The position numbers and the translations under genes were made by a program. Of a stretch of 14,557 nt of DNA, positions 1-7,254 are shown in pieces. Below the pieces are notes generated by a model. That model searched no databases. It was not told the origin of the DNA and saw nothing but the letters and a program-made list of their open reading frames with translations. The DNA is from Pseudomonadota bacterium (GTDB taxonomy: Bacteria; Pseudomonadota; Alphaproteobacteria; Acetobacterales; Acetobacteraceae). The stretch spans positions 1-14,557 of the forward strand of contig JAJZEG010000419.1 in NCBI GenBank assembly GCA_021828605.1, read 5' to 3'. The stretch's first letter is position 1. Each line of letters starts with the position of its first letter.

Positions 1-1967
1 TGGTGATGGGGCGGCTCAGCCCGCGCACCCGCAATGCGCAGGTGGCGTTGTATCAAGCCAAAGAGGTTGATTTCCTGGTAGCGACCGACGCAATCGGCAT
101 GGGCCTCAATATGGATGTCGATCATGTCGCGTTTGCGGGGCTTAGCAAGTTTGATGGTCACCGGCCTCGGCCATTAATGGCCGCCGAAATCGGACAAATT
201 GCCGGGCGCGCCGGGCGCGGCATGCGTGACGGCAGTTTTGGCACCACCGGCCGGTGCGGCCTGCTGACCGACGACGTGGTCAGCGCGGTCGAAAACCATA
301 GTTTCGAGCCGATCAAACAACTTGCCTGGCGGAATGCGGCGCTTGATTTCACCTCGATTGATACGCTGCTGCTCAGCTTGGCCGCGCCGCCGGACCGGAT
401 CGGCCTCGCGCGCGGGCATGATGCGTCCGATCAGGAAACCTTACTCACTCTGTCCGGCGATAGTGCGGTTCGCACGGCAACAGGCAGTCGCAGCGCGGTG
501 CGCTTGCTATGGGATGTGTGCCAAATCCCTGATTTCCGCAAACTGGCGACCGATGATCACGCCCGGCTTTGCGCCCGGATATTTTTGCTGCTGCGCGAAG
601 CACGCCACTTGCCCGAAGCGTTCATTGCCACACACATCGCCGGGTTGGGCCGCACCGATGGCGATATCGACACGTTGATGCAGCGCCTCGCGGACGTCCG
701 AATTTGGTCATATATTGTTGCGCGGGCCGATTGGGTGACCAACGCACTGGTCTGGCAAACGCGTGCGCGCGATGCCGAGGACCTGCTATCGGATGCGTTG
801 CACGAAAAGCTGATGGCGCGCTTTGTTGATCGGCGGGCGGCAAAACTGACCCGCAGCCTGGCCGAAGATCGTGATCCGGCCTTATTTTCCGCCGTAACCC
901 GCGATGGTGAGGTTCTGGTCGAGGGGCATGCGGTGGGTCGGGTCGTGGGTTTGCGTTTCGAATTGGACACCTCGATCACCGGTGGCGATGCAAGGCTGAT
1001 TTTGCGCGCAGCACGGCGGGCGCTGGTCGGGGAGTTTCCGCGCCGGGTGGCGATTATCAGCACCGCGCCGGACGCTGATTTTACCCTCCATCCTGATGGC
1101 AAAATCCATTGGCTGGGCGCGCCAATCGGCCAGCTGCGTCTTGGCGCCAGCCTGCTAACCCCGGGCATCGATGTTGCGGACTCCGAATTTCTCGATGGCG
1201 CGCGCCGAGAAATGGTGCGGTCACGCCTCGCGCGCTTTATCACCCATCACATCCAAACTGAACTGGCGCCATTATTTGCCGCTGCGTCCCATGCCACCGA
1301 GCAACCAGCCCTTCGCGGCCTGATCCATCGGTTAATGGAGAGTGGCGGCGTGATGCCGCCCGAACCGCCACCATCGGCGCCGCGCGGCGTGCGCATCCGC
1401 CCAACGGGAGCGCGATCATCCGAGCTGCGGTTCGGTCGCTTTGCTGCGTATTTGCCGGGGCTGTTGAAACCGCGACCCGCCCGGCTGCGCGCTTTGCTCT
1501 GGACCATCTGGCATCAATGCCCGGCACAGGCCCTGCCTCATCCGGGCTTGATCGCCATACCCATTCCGACTTGGCCGCCTGGGTTCGCCGCCGCACTCGG
1601 CTGGATTGCGGCGGGCAGCAAGCTGATCAGGCTTGATATCGTCGAACGTGAAGTGAGGCGTTTACACCCGGCGGCCAGAGGCGGAGGCGTGGTTATTCCC
1701 GCCGATATCGCCAAAAATCTGGGGTTGATGGTTGGTGATTTACCCACAGCCCTGCCTGCGCTTGGCTTTCGCTTCCAATCCTCTGGCACTCTAGGCCCGG
1801 TGGAATTCGGACCGCCGAGCCCCGCGCGAATTCGGCCGATACCGCAAAAACAGCGCAACCTAAAAGGATCGCCAAGCCCGAATCGCTTACCGCAGGACAC
1901 CCCTTCGCCGATCAATTCCGACCATCCATTCGCAGCGCTCGCCAGCTGGCGACGTGCGAGTCACTGA
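1..1967 (+). CDS. Suv3/MgpS-type ATP-dependent helicase, C-terminal part (5' partial)
   Basis: This is the 3' part of a Superfamily 2 helicase. The reading frame is open from the left edge (first full codon at 3), so the ATPase lobe with the Walker motifs lies outside the window. Counting from the first full codon, helicase motif V is seen as VATDAIGMGLN at residues 26-36 and motif VI as QIAGRAGRG at 65-73. The block AFAGLSKFDGHRPRPL between them is typical of the Suv3-like helicases of alphaproteobacteria and mitochondria, which unwind RNA in RNA turnover; that role is inferred from the family. About 570 residues follow motif VI, ending in a basic, proline-rich linker and the short block HPFAALASW. 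It sits just upstream of the S4-domain gene, consistent with a shared RNA-related transcript. The call as a helicase is firm; the physiological substrate is not known. Confidence 0.9.
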   Translation, partial: VMGRLSPRTRNAQVALYQAKEVDFLVATDAIGMGLNMDVDHVAFAGLSKFDGHRPRPLMAAEIGQIAGRAGRGMRDGSFGTTGRCGLLTDDVVSAVENHSFEPIKQLAWRNAALDFTSIDTLLLSLAAPPDRIGLARGHDASDQETLLTLSGDSAVRTATGSRSAVRLLWDVCQIPDFRKLATDDHARLCARIFLLLREARHLPEAFIATHIAGLGRTDGDIDTLMQRLADVRIWSYIVARADWVTNALVWQTRARDAEDLLSDALHEKLMARFVDRRAAKLTRSLAEDRDPALFSAVTRDGEVLVEGHAVGRVVGLRFELDTSITGGDARLILRAARRALVGEFPRRVAIISTAPDADFTLHPDGKIHWLGAPIGQLRLGASLLTPGIDVADSEFLDGARREMVRSRLARFITHHIQTELAPLFAAASHATEQPALRGLIHRLMESGGVMPPEPPPSAPRGVRIRPTGARSSELRFGRFAAYLPGLLKPRPARLRALLWTIWHQCPAQALPHPGLIAIPIPTWPPGFAAALGWIAAGSKLIRLDIVEREVRRLHPAARGGGVVIPADIAKNLGLMVGDLPTALPALGFRFQSSGTLGPVEFGPPSPARIRPIPQKQRNLKGSPSPNRLPQDTPSPINSDHPFAALASWRRASH

Positions 1968-1977
1968 GCGCCCCGCC

Positions 1978-2274
1978 ATGGTCCCAGCTCCCGATACCGC
2001 CATGACCCACCAGCGACTCGACCGGTGGTTGGTTAACGCGCGATTCGTCAAAACCCGCAGCCTCGCCGTCGCGCTGATCGAAGCGGGCGCTGTTCGGATT
2101 AATCGCCAACCGGCTGAAAAGCCCCATGCGCGCCTGCGGCCAGGCGATATCTTAACTATCGCCCCACCCGGTTCGCCGCTTGCGCGGGTGCGTGTCATCG
2201 AAGTGTTGGCGACCGCTACCCAGCGTGGGCCGGCCAGCGTTGCCAGCATGCTGTATCAGGAACATGCAGAATAA
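1978..2274 (+). CDS. S4-domain RNA-binding protein, Hsp15-like
   Basis: Small basic protein of about 98 residues carrying an S4 RNA-binding fold. The signature is [18 protein letters not shown] followed by [15 protein letters not shown] and LRPGDILTI, the helix-turn-helix-then-loop pattern of S4 domains. E. coli Hsp15 (HslR), a relative, binds the large ribosomal subunit with a stalled nascent chain; a similar ribosome or RNA role is inferred. The start is uncertain because no clear ribosome binding site is seen. ATG 1978 leaves an 11-base gap after the helicase stop. ATG 2002 begins directly at the conserved domain (MTHQRLDRW), and a GTG at 1954 would overlap the helicase end. Tight spacing suggests co-transcription with the helicase. 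Confidence 0.8.
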   Translation: MVPAPDTAMTHQRLDRWLVNARFVKTRSLAVALIEAGAVRINRQPAEKPHARLRPGDILTIAPPGSPLARVRVIEVLATATQRGPASVASMLYQEHAE

Positions 2275-2296
2275 CCGGATACTGCATTGCTTGCGT

Positions 2297-2356
2297 CCAG
2301 TCTTGCGCATTCACCCAGTCTTGCGCATTCACCCAGTCTTGCGCATTCACCCAGTC
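2297..2356 (+). repeat. 18-bp tandem repeat, 3.3 copies, between S4 gene and fdxA
   Basis: The unit ccagtcttgcgcattcac occurs three times perfectly (2297-2314, 2315-2332, 2333-2350), with a partial fourth copy ccagtc at 2351-2356. It lies in the 149-base gap between the S4 gene and fdxA, outside any convincing gene. Identity of the copies suggests recent replication slippage. There are no spacers, so this is not a CRISPR array. Confidence 0.95.
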
Positions 2357-2372
2357 GGGGGCATATCCCCGA
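2355..2372 (+). other. Hairpin upstream of fdxA
   Basis: tcgggg and ccccga can pair as a six-base stem around a gcatat loop, starting directly at the end of the tandem repeat. No T-run follows, so it is at best a weak or Rho-assisted terminator of the upstream operon, or a structure in the fdxA leader. The pairing is seen; the function is a guess. Confidence 0.35.
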
Positions 2373-2423
2373 ACATGCCGCCACGGTCGAATTGACGATC
2401 GTAACGAGCTCTGGGAGTCTGCG

Positions 2424-2753
2424 ATGACCTATGTGGTCACCGAAAATTGCATCAAGTGCAAATATATGGATTGCGTCGAGGTTTGTCCGGTCGATTGTTT
2501 TTATGTCGGCGAGAACATGCTGGTGATCCATCCTGATGAATGCATCGATTGCGGGGTATGCGAGCCTGAATGTCCGATTGAGGCGATTGTTCCGGATTCC
2601 GACGGTAAAGCCACGGCTTGGCTCGAAAAAAATCGCGAATTTTCGACGGTTTGGCCGAATATCACGCGCAAGGGCACGCCGCCCGCCGACGCCGATGAAT
2701 GGAAAGACAAGCCCGGCAAGGCCGCCTTGTTCTCACCTGACCCTGGCGCATAG
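2424..2753 (+). CDS. fdxA: Seven-iron ferredoxin FdxA
   Basis: Soluble electron carrier of 109 residues with one [3Fe-4S] and one [4Fe-4S] cluster, matching the length of the Azotobacter ferredoxin I / FdxA family. The cluster cysteines are visible: C9, C12, C17 and C21 in [18 protein letters not shown], then C40, C43, C46 and C50 in [13 protein letters not shown]. By family analogy C9, C17 and C50 bind the 3Fe cluster, and C21, C40, C43 and C46 bind the 4Fe cluster. The start ATG is preceded by a gggag ribosome binding site at 2413-2417. It lies between the S4 gene and carD; its electron partners are not indicated by neighbours. Confidence 0.95.
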   Translation: MTYVVTENCIKCKYMDCVEVCPVDCFYVGENMLVIHPDECIDCGVCEPECPIEAIVPDSDGKATAWLEKNREFSTVWPNITRKGTPPADADEWKDKPGKAALFSPDPGA

Positions 2754-2778
2754 CGGCTGCCGGGCGGCACGGTTCACG

Positions 2779-2805
2779 CTGACGTAATTTTGTGTTATGC
2801 ATAAT
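2779..2805 (+). promoter_or_regulatory. Possible promoter and palindrome upstream of carD
   Basis: The fdxA-carD gap contains a cataat box at 2800-2805 resembling a -10 element, with ctgacg at 2779-2784 as a weak -35 at a short 15-base spacing. A perfect 10-base palindrome, ttatgcataa, covers 2795-2804 and overlaps the candidate -10, where a dimeric regulator could bind. This AT-rich patch stands out from its GC-rich surroundings. The motifs are seen; promoter activity is inferred and weakly supported. Confidence 0.25.
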
Positions 2806-2868
2806 CGGTAGTGGTTGGGTGATCCGTGCTGGCTCGCCGTGATTATCCTCCTGCCTGGAGGTGCATGA

Positions 2869-3765
2869 ATGGCAAAAAAGGAGACGACGTCACCGACCGT
2901 GAAAACCTCCGGTTCGGCTGGCGACGAAACATTGCCGACTAAAAGCCGCTTGTCGCGATCAAAAGCGGCAATCGCCGCCCGCGCGGCGGAGAAGGCGGCA
3001 CCGACAGCCACCGTTACCATTAACCCGACCCTTGCGACCAAAGCAAAACCGACCCGCGCGATCCCACCGTCTGTTCCGAAACAAGGCTCCCCAGATCCCA
3101 TGCCCAGCCGCTCAAGCGCCGCCGTGAAATCCGAGTTACCCGCCGCGTCGGTTACCGCACAACCCAACGCCGCCGCCCAGCCCGATATTCAACCGACCCA
3201 GGCTGAAACCGTCGACCGCTCGGCGATACCGCCGCCTGGGCCGCGGCCGATTTTGCCCCAGCGCGCGATCGCGAAGGCTGAAAATTTCAAAGAAGGCGAT
3301 TTCGTCGTGTACCCGACCCATGGTGTCGGCAAAGTCGAGCGCGTGGCACCCGAGGAAATTGCTGGACATAAGCTTGACCTGATTCATATCACCTTTGATG
3401 AAAATCGGATGACGCTACGCGTTCCGGTTAATAAGGCCCGCACCGCCGGACTGCGCAAACTCTCTAGCCGCAAGCAATTTGATGAGGTTTTGGTTACGCT
3501 CAAAGGCCGAGCCCGGATCAAGCGGACCATGTGGTCGCGGCGCGCGCAGGAATATGAAGCAAAAATCAACTCGGGCGACCCGATGGCAATCGCCGAGGTG
3601 GTCCGCGACCTGCATCGCAATGCCGGTCAGCCCGATCAGAGTTTCTCGGAACGGCAAATTTTCGAGGCTGCTCTTGAACGCCTCGCCGCTGAATATGCTG
3701 CATTGGAGTCCCTCACCAAACTTGAAGCCATCGATAGATTGCTGATTTTTCTTAAGACCGAGTAA
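2869..3765 (+). CDS. carD: CarD/CdnL-family transcription regulator with long N-terminal extension
   Basis: Protein of 298 residues. CarD/CdnL proteins bind the RNA polymerase beta subunit and promoter DNA and stabilise open complexes at rRNA and growth genes. The conserved part begins near residue 138 (AENFKEGDFVVYPTHGVGKVERV), the RNAP-interacting Tudor-like domain. It continues through the helical DNA-binding part (LKGRARIKRTMWSRRAQEYEAKI, then VVRDLHRN and SFSERQIFEAALERLAAEYA). The first 137 or so residues are low-complexity, rich in Ala, Pro, Thr, Ser and Lys, and are probably disordered; typical family members of about 160-170 residues lack them. The start is supported by ggagg at 2857-2861, seven bases before the ATG, and the extension is in frame with no better internal start at the domain edge. 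A hairpin spans the stop codon. Confidence 0.9.
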   Translation: MAKKETTSPTVKTSGSAGDETLPTKSRLSRSKAAIAARAAEKAAPTATVTINPTLATKAKPTRAIPPSVPKQGSPDPMPSRSSAAVKSELPAASVTAQPNAAAQPDIQPTQAETVDRSAIPPPGPRPILPQRAIAKAENFKEGDFVVYPTHGVGKVERVAPEEIAGHKLDLIHITFDENRMTLRVPVNKARTAGLRKLSSRKQFDEVLVTLKGRARIKRTMWSRRAQEYEAKINSGDPMAIAEVVRDLHRNAGQPDQSFSERQIFEAALERLAAEYAALESLTKLEAIDRLLIFLKTE

Positions 3766-3776
3766 AAATACTCGGT
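3757..3776 (+). terminator. Hairpin overlapping the carD stop codon
   Basis: accgagta (3757-3764) and tactcggt (3769-3776) form a perfect eight-base stem around an aaaa loop. The carD TAA stop (3763-3765) lies inside it. No U-tract follows, so classical intrinsic termination is doubtful. It may end the helicase-carD unit with Rho, or protect the 3' end. It marks the boundary before the flagellar genes. Confidence 0.5.
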
Positions 3777-3866
3777 TGATCCCCTGATCAGCATAAATAA
3801 TCTTATTACCGTAGTTTCGTTCACGGTTTGTTAACCAAAGTCCGGTATGTCTGATGATGAACATCA

Positions 3867-3871
3867 CGGAG
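3867..3871 (+). promoter_or_regulatory. Ribosome binding site fixing the flgB start
   Basis: cggag lies six bases before ATG 3878. Two earlier in-frame ATGs at 3854 and 3857 have no comparable site, which favours the shorter FlgB that begins MSPTLLDLSVQ. Confidence 0.6.
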
Positions 3872-3877
3872 TTCATC

Positions 3878-4258
3878 ATGTCACCGACTTTGCTTGACCT
3901 GTCTGTCCAAAAACTAAGTTACCTCAATACCGCGCAACGGATGCTCACGCAAAATCTGTCCAATCTTGATACGCCCGGTTACACCGCATCTGAACCGAAG
4001 CCTTTCAGCGCAACATTGCAATCCCTCGGCACGCTCAAACTCGCGACGCCAAATCGGGGTGATCAGCAGGCGTCCGGCCAAGCCAAAATTGTCCCCACCA
4101 GCAATCAAGTGACGGCGCGCGCGCCGGATGGCAACGCCGTTCCGCTCGATCAGCAGCTCGCGGCGATGGCTCATATCCAGCTTGATCAGCAATATGTTGT
4201 TAATCTTTATAAGTCATACCTCGGTATGTATCGCTCTGCCCTGGGCGCGACCCTGTAA
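3878..4258 (+). CDS. flgB: Flagellar basal-body proximal rod protein FlgB
   Basis: About 126 residues, within the usual FlgB range. The N-terminal rod/hook motif is seen as KLSYLNTAQRMLTQNLSNLDTPGYTA, the ANxxTPGY-type signature shared by axial flagellar proteins, and the C-terminal helix ends with YVVNLYKSYLGMYRSALGATL, as expected for FlgB. FlgB builds the proximal rod on the MS ring with FlgC, FlgF and FliE, after export through the flagellar type III gate. It is the first gene of a six-gene flagellar run and is separated from flgC by 59 bases. No sigma-28 or sigma-54 promoter consensus was recognised in the 110-base upstream gap. Confidence 0.93.
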   Translation: MSPTLLDLSVQKLSYLNTAQRMLTQNLSNLDTPGYTASEPKPFSATLQSLGTLKLATPNRGDQQASGQAKIVPTSNQVTARAPDGNAVPLDQQLAAMAHIQLDQQYVVNLYKSYLGMYRSALGATL

Positions 4259-4279
4259 TCCTCGATCGTCCGATTGATC

Positions 4280-4293
4280 GCGGCAAAAGCCGC
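4280..4293 (+). other. Small hairpin between flgB and flgC
   Basis: gcggc and gccgc form a five-base stem around aaaa in the only sizeable gap of the flagellar run. It could tune mRNA stability between the two cistrons. The structure is visible, the function unknown. Confidence 0.3.
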
Positions 4294-4317
4294 AATGACC
4301 TCTAAAAGAGAGAATCA

Positions 4318-4722
4318 ATGAATTTTGGAACCACGTTAGATATTTCCGCCGCCGGCCTCGCCGCCGAGGGTGCGCGACTGCAAGTTATTGCCCAGAATCT
4401 GGCAAATGTGCAGAGCACAGGCTCCCAGCCCGGTAGCACGCCTTATCGCCGGCAGGTGATCAGTTTCGCTGACCGGATGAACCGGGCCATTGGCGTCAAG
4501 ACGGTCGCGGTAAGTCACGTTGGCCACGATCAAGCGCCATTTCCGCTAAAATACGACCCCTCGAGCCCGGCGGCCAACAAGCAGGGTTATGTGAAAATGC
4601 CTAACGTCAATAGTTTCGTTGAACTGATGGACATGCAGCAAGCCGAACGGGCCTATAATGCCGACCTCGCGGCGATGAACGCCTCGCGCAGTATGCTGTC
4701 GCGCACGCTGGGGCTCATCTGA
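4318..4722 (+). CDS. flgC: Flagellar basal-body rod protein FlgC
   Basis: 134 residues, typical FlgC length. The N-terminal axial motif is seen in AAEGARLQVIAQNLANVQSTG, and the family's conserved C-terminal block is MPNVNSFVELMDMQQAERAYNADLAAMNASRSMLSRTL. The protein polymerises in the proximal rod of the flagellum. An agagag ribosome binding site lies at 4307-4312. Its TGA stop shares one base with the fliE ATG (TGATG at 4720-4724), indicating translational coupling. Confidence 0.95.
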   Translation: MNFGTTLDISAAGLAAEGARLQVIAQNLANVQSTGSQPGSTPYRRQVISFADRMNRAIGVKTVAVSHVGHDQAPFPLKYDPSSPAANKQGYVKMPNVNSFVELMDMQQAERAYNADLAAMNASRSMLSRTLGLI

Positions 4723-5027
4723 TGACCATCATGCCCATGAGCGTTTCAGGCGCGTTACCCTCATTACTGACCATGGGTCAGCATAGTGCGTCGGCAAGTG
4801 CGCCGACGGGCATCGATTTCGGGCGATATATCAGCCACCTTGTCGGTCATGCCGTCCAACAGGGGGCAACCGCCGAATCCACGGCGACGGCAGCGCTCGC
4901 TGGCGGTGGCAATCTCACCGGCGCGGTAACCGCCGTCGCGCAAGCGCAACTCGCCCTACAAACCAGTGTCGCCCTCCGTGATCGAATGGTTTCGGCCTAT
5001 CAATCGATCATGAACATGCCGATCTAG
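4722..5027 (+). CDS. fliE: Flagellar hook-basal body protein FliE
   Basis: 101 residues, the normal FliE size. The C-terminal half carries the family pattern TAVAQAQLALQTSVALRDRMVSAYQSIMNMPI, including the typical MPI ending. FliE is the adaptor between the MS ring/export gate and the rod. The ATG at 4722 overlaps the flgC stop; further in-frame ATGs at 4731 and 4737 are possible alternative starts. fliQ follows after five bases. Confidence 0.92.
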   Translation: MTIMPMSVSGALPSLLTMGQHSASASAPTGIDFGRYISHLVGHAVQQGATAESTATAALAGGGNLTGAVTAVAQAQLALQTSVALRDRMVSAYQSIMNMPI

Positions 5028-5032
5028 CCGCG

Positions 5033-5293
5033 ATGATTGCGCAAATCCTCTACCAGGCGATTATGCTGGCGGCGCGACTTGCAGCACCCCCACTCCTGGC
5101 GGCATTGGCCGTGGGTGTGTTGATTTCGCTCATCCAGGCCGTCACCCAAATCAATGAAACCAGCCTGTCATTCCTGCCCAAAATCGCGGCGGTATTCGCG
5201 GTCATGATGATCACCGCTGGCACTGCCGCACGCCTGCTGATCATGTTTTCGCATCATATTTTCGCAGCCATGATCACCGTTGGCGGCTCGTGA
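5033..5293 (+). CDS. fliQ: Flagellar biosynthetic protein FliQ
   Basis: 86 residues with two hydrophobic membrane hairpin segments (about residues 12-35 and 48-72) separated by VTQINETSLSFLPKIAAV, the characteristic FliQ/SctS motif. FliQ forms the export gate with FliP and FliR in the inner membrane of the flagellar type III secretion system. Its stop overlaps the fliR GTG start by four bases (GTGA, 5290-5293), so the two are probably translationally coupled. Confidence 0.95.
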   Translation: MIAQILYQAIMLAARLAAPPLLAALAVGVLISLIQAVTQINETSLSFLPKIAAVFAVMMITAGTAARLLIMFSHHIFAAMITVGGS

Positions 5294-6072
5294 GCCCCTT
5301 AGCGGTCGAGGCGTTTGACTTCACCTTGGTCCTGGCTCGGGTCAGTGCTGCGATCATGCTTTTGCCGGGCTTTGGCGAAGCGCCCGCTCCACCCATGGTC
5401 CGGGTCGGATTATCGCTTGCGCTCTGCGCGATAATATGGCCGACCGTCACCGCCTCATTACCGCCGCCGCCCACCAGTGAAATCACCACAGCCTTGTTGC
5501 TCGCAAAAGAAACCTTGATCGGTGGCGGCATCGGTTGGCTTGCTCGAACCCTCGTGCTTGCACTCCCGATGGCCGGTCAGTTCATCTCGTACCAAATTGG
5601 CCTCTCGAGCGTGCTGTTGCCCGATAGCGCGATTGGCGCAAATTCAACTGTGCTGGCTGACTGTTTTAATATCGCCATTCCTGTTCTCATCCTGAGCAGT
5701 CCGCTTTTTGTGCTCCCGCTACGCGCGCTGATCCAGTCCTATGCCGCCTTCCCACCCGGATTTGTGCCCCACGCCATCAGCCCCGGTGTCGGGATTTCTG
5801 CGGGTGGTGCGCTTCATATTGTGGTGATTTGCGTGCAGGAAAGTTTCGCCATGGCGATTGGCCTCGCCGCCCCATTTCTGATCATCGGTCTGATCCTGCA
5901 AGCGGGCCTGGGCCTGATGGCGCGTGCAGCGCCTCAATTACAAATATTCTTCTTGGCCGCGCCGTTTCAAATTCTGGCGGGCATTATCCTCGTCGCCCTC
6001 GCCGCTCATCCCTTGTTCGCGGTGTGGGATCATCAGGTCAATACTGTGTTTCGCCAAAGCCTCGGTTGGTAA
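5290..6072 (+). CDS. fliR: Flagellar biosynthetic protein FliR
   Basis: 260 residues, very hydrophobic, with several membrane segments, as expected for FliR/SctT. The N-terminal part LVLARVSAAIMLLPGFGEAPAPPMVRVGLSLALCAIIWP and the MAGQFISYQIGLS block are family-typical. FliR assembles with FliP5 and FliQ4 into the export gate. The GTG start overlaps the fliQ stop, which fixes it well. flhB starts six bases after the stop. Confidence 0.94.
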   Translation: MSPLAVEAFDFTLVLARVSAAIMLLPGFGEAPAPPMVRVGLSLALCAIIWPTVTASLPPPPTSEITTALLLAKETLIGGGIGWLARTLVLALPMAGQFISYQIGLSSVLLPDSAIGANSTVLADCFNIAIPVLILSSPLFVLPLRALIQSYAAFPPGFVPHAISPGVGISAGGALHIVVICVQESFAMAIGLAAPFLIIGLILQAGLGLMARAAPQLQIFFLAAPFQILAGIILVALAAHPLFAVWDHQVNTVFRQSLGW

Positions 6073-6078
6073 TCCGCC

Positions 6079-7161
6079 ATGGCCGGTGACGACAATGACG
6101 CAAAGACCGAAGCCGCCACGCCAGCCCGGCTGACCAAAGCAGTTGATCAGGGCGAAATGCCCATGGCGCGTGAGCTACCCAGTGCGCTCGGGCTGCTCGC
6201 GGCGACTGCGGCACTCATCAGTCTGGCCCCTTCCGCGATCAATCAATTGATCGGCGCACTCGCGCACACGATCGCGTCAGCCAGCTCGATTGATGGTGTT
6301 AAGCAAACTCTGATCGTGCTCGACCGGGCTTCCGAGCCCGCTTTGCGCCTCGTGATGGTGGTTGCTGGCGCGGTCATTATCGGCGGGCTGGTTGGCACCC
6401 TCGCGCAGACTGGCTTTCGTCCGCGCTTGCAGGCACCCCGCCTGCATTTTGCCCAATTATCCCCTTTGGCCGGTCTTGGTCGCTTATTCGGCACCACCCA
6501 TTTGATCGACACCTTACGCTCGACCTTAAAACTCATCATCGTCGGCATCGCGATTACGCTGATTGTGCAAGCCCGCCTGCCCGCTCTGATGAACACTATC
6601 GGCAGAGCGCCCGCTCAGGTCGTGCTTTGGGTGGGCAAAACCTTGCTCGACGTGCTGGGCGCGGTGGCGCTGGGCAATCTCCTGATCGCCGCCGCCGATT
6701 TGGCCTGGACCCGTTTTAAGTTCAGCACCCAAGTTAAAATGACCCATACTGAAATCCGCGATGAGTCGCGTGAGACCGACGGCAATCCAGAAGTCAAAGC
6801 AAAGGTTCGTGCCCTGCGTGCGGCGCGCGCCAAACAAACGCTGCAAATCGCCCTGGCGCGCGCGAGCGTCGTGGTTACCAACCCCACCCATTATGCCGTA
6901 GCCCTGGAATATAATCGTGGCGACCAATTCGCACCGCGCATTGTCGCCAAGGGCAAAGACCACATGGCGGCCCGGATCCGGGAACTCGCCCGCGATTTAT
7001 CAATCCCGATTGTTGCCAACCCGCCTCTGGCCCGCGCTTTATTCAAAGTCGCCCTCGAGGCGGAAGTTCCCGCCGAACATTTCAAGATCGTGGCGGAAAT
7101 AATTGCCTATGTCTGGCGCCTGGCGGAACGATTCCAACCCGATCTGGACCCTGAATACTGA
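6079..7161 (+). CDS. flhB: Flagellar export switch protein FlhB
   Basis: 360 residues, usual family length. The N-terminus begins GDDNDAKTEAATPARLTKA, typical of FlhB/SctU. Four membrane segments follow to about residue 210, then a cytoplasmic domain. The autocleavage motif is intact at N268-P269-T270-H271 within VVTNPTHYAVAL. In the family, cleavage between N and P switches export from rod/hook to filament substrates. The C-terminus (PPLARALFKVALEAEVPAEHF) is also conserved. It closes the run of flagellar genes; the next gene is metabolic and 93 bases away. Confidence 0.96.
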   Translation: MAGDDNDAKTEAATPARLTKAVDQGEMPMARELPSALGLLAATAALISLAPSAINQLIGALAHTIASASSIDGVKQTLIVLDRASEPALRLVMVVAGAVIIGGLVGTLAQTGFRPRLQAPRLHFAQLSPLAGLGRLFGTTHLIDTLRSTLKLIIVGIAITLIVQARLPALMNTIGRAPAQVVLWVGKTLLDVLGAVALGNLLIAAADLAWTRFKFSTQVKMTHTEIRDESRETDGNPEVKAKVRALRAARAKQTLQIALARASVVVTNPTHYAVALEYNRGDQFAPRIVAKGKDHMAARIRELARDLSIPIVANPPLARALFKVALEAEVPAEHFKIVAEIIAYVWRLAERFQPDLDPEY

Positions 7162-7254
7162 TCTGCATCGCGCACAAGGCTGCCGTTTGGCGGGTCAGCT
7201 TACGCGACGGCATAATCCTGACTACGATGCGTCAACAATACCAGGAAACGCATA

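Noticed and set aside
557..1243. 228-residue minus-strand ORF under the helicase
   Set aside because: Very Arg/Ser-rich shadow of the helicase coding frame.
2297..2356. Short repeats as a possible CRISPR array
   Set aside because: Copies are directly adjacent with no spacers, too short, and no cas gene is nearby.
2256..2531. 91-residue minus-strand ORF containing LGECAR repeats
   Set aside because: The repeats are just the 18-bp DNA repeat read in one frame, and the ORF overlaps the certain fdxA gene.
3831..3836. ttaacc upstream of flgB as a CtrA-type half site
   Set aside because: CtrA controls flagellar genes in some alphaproteobacteria, but only a single short motif is present, without the second half-site at the expected spacing.
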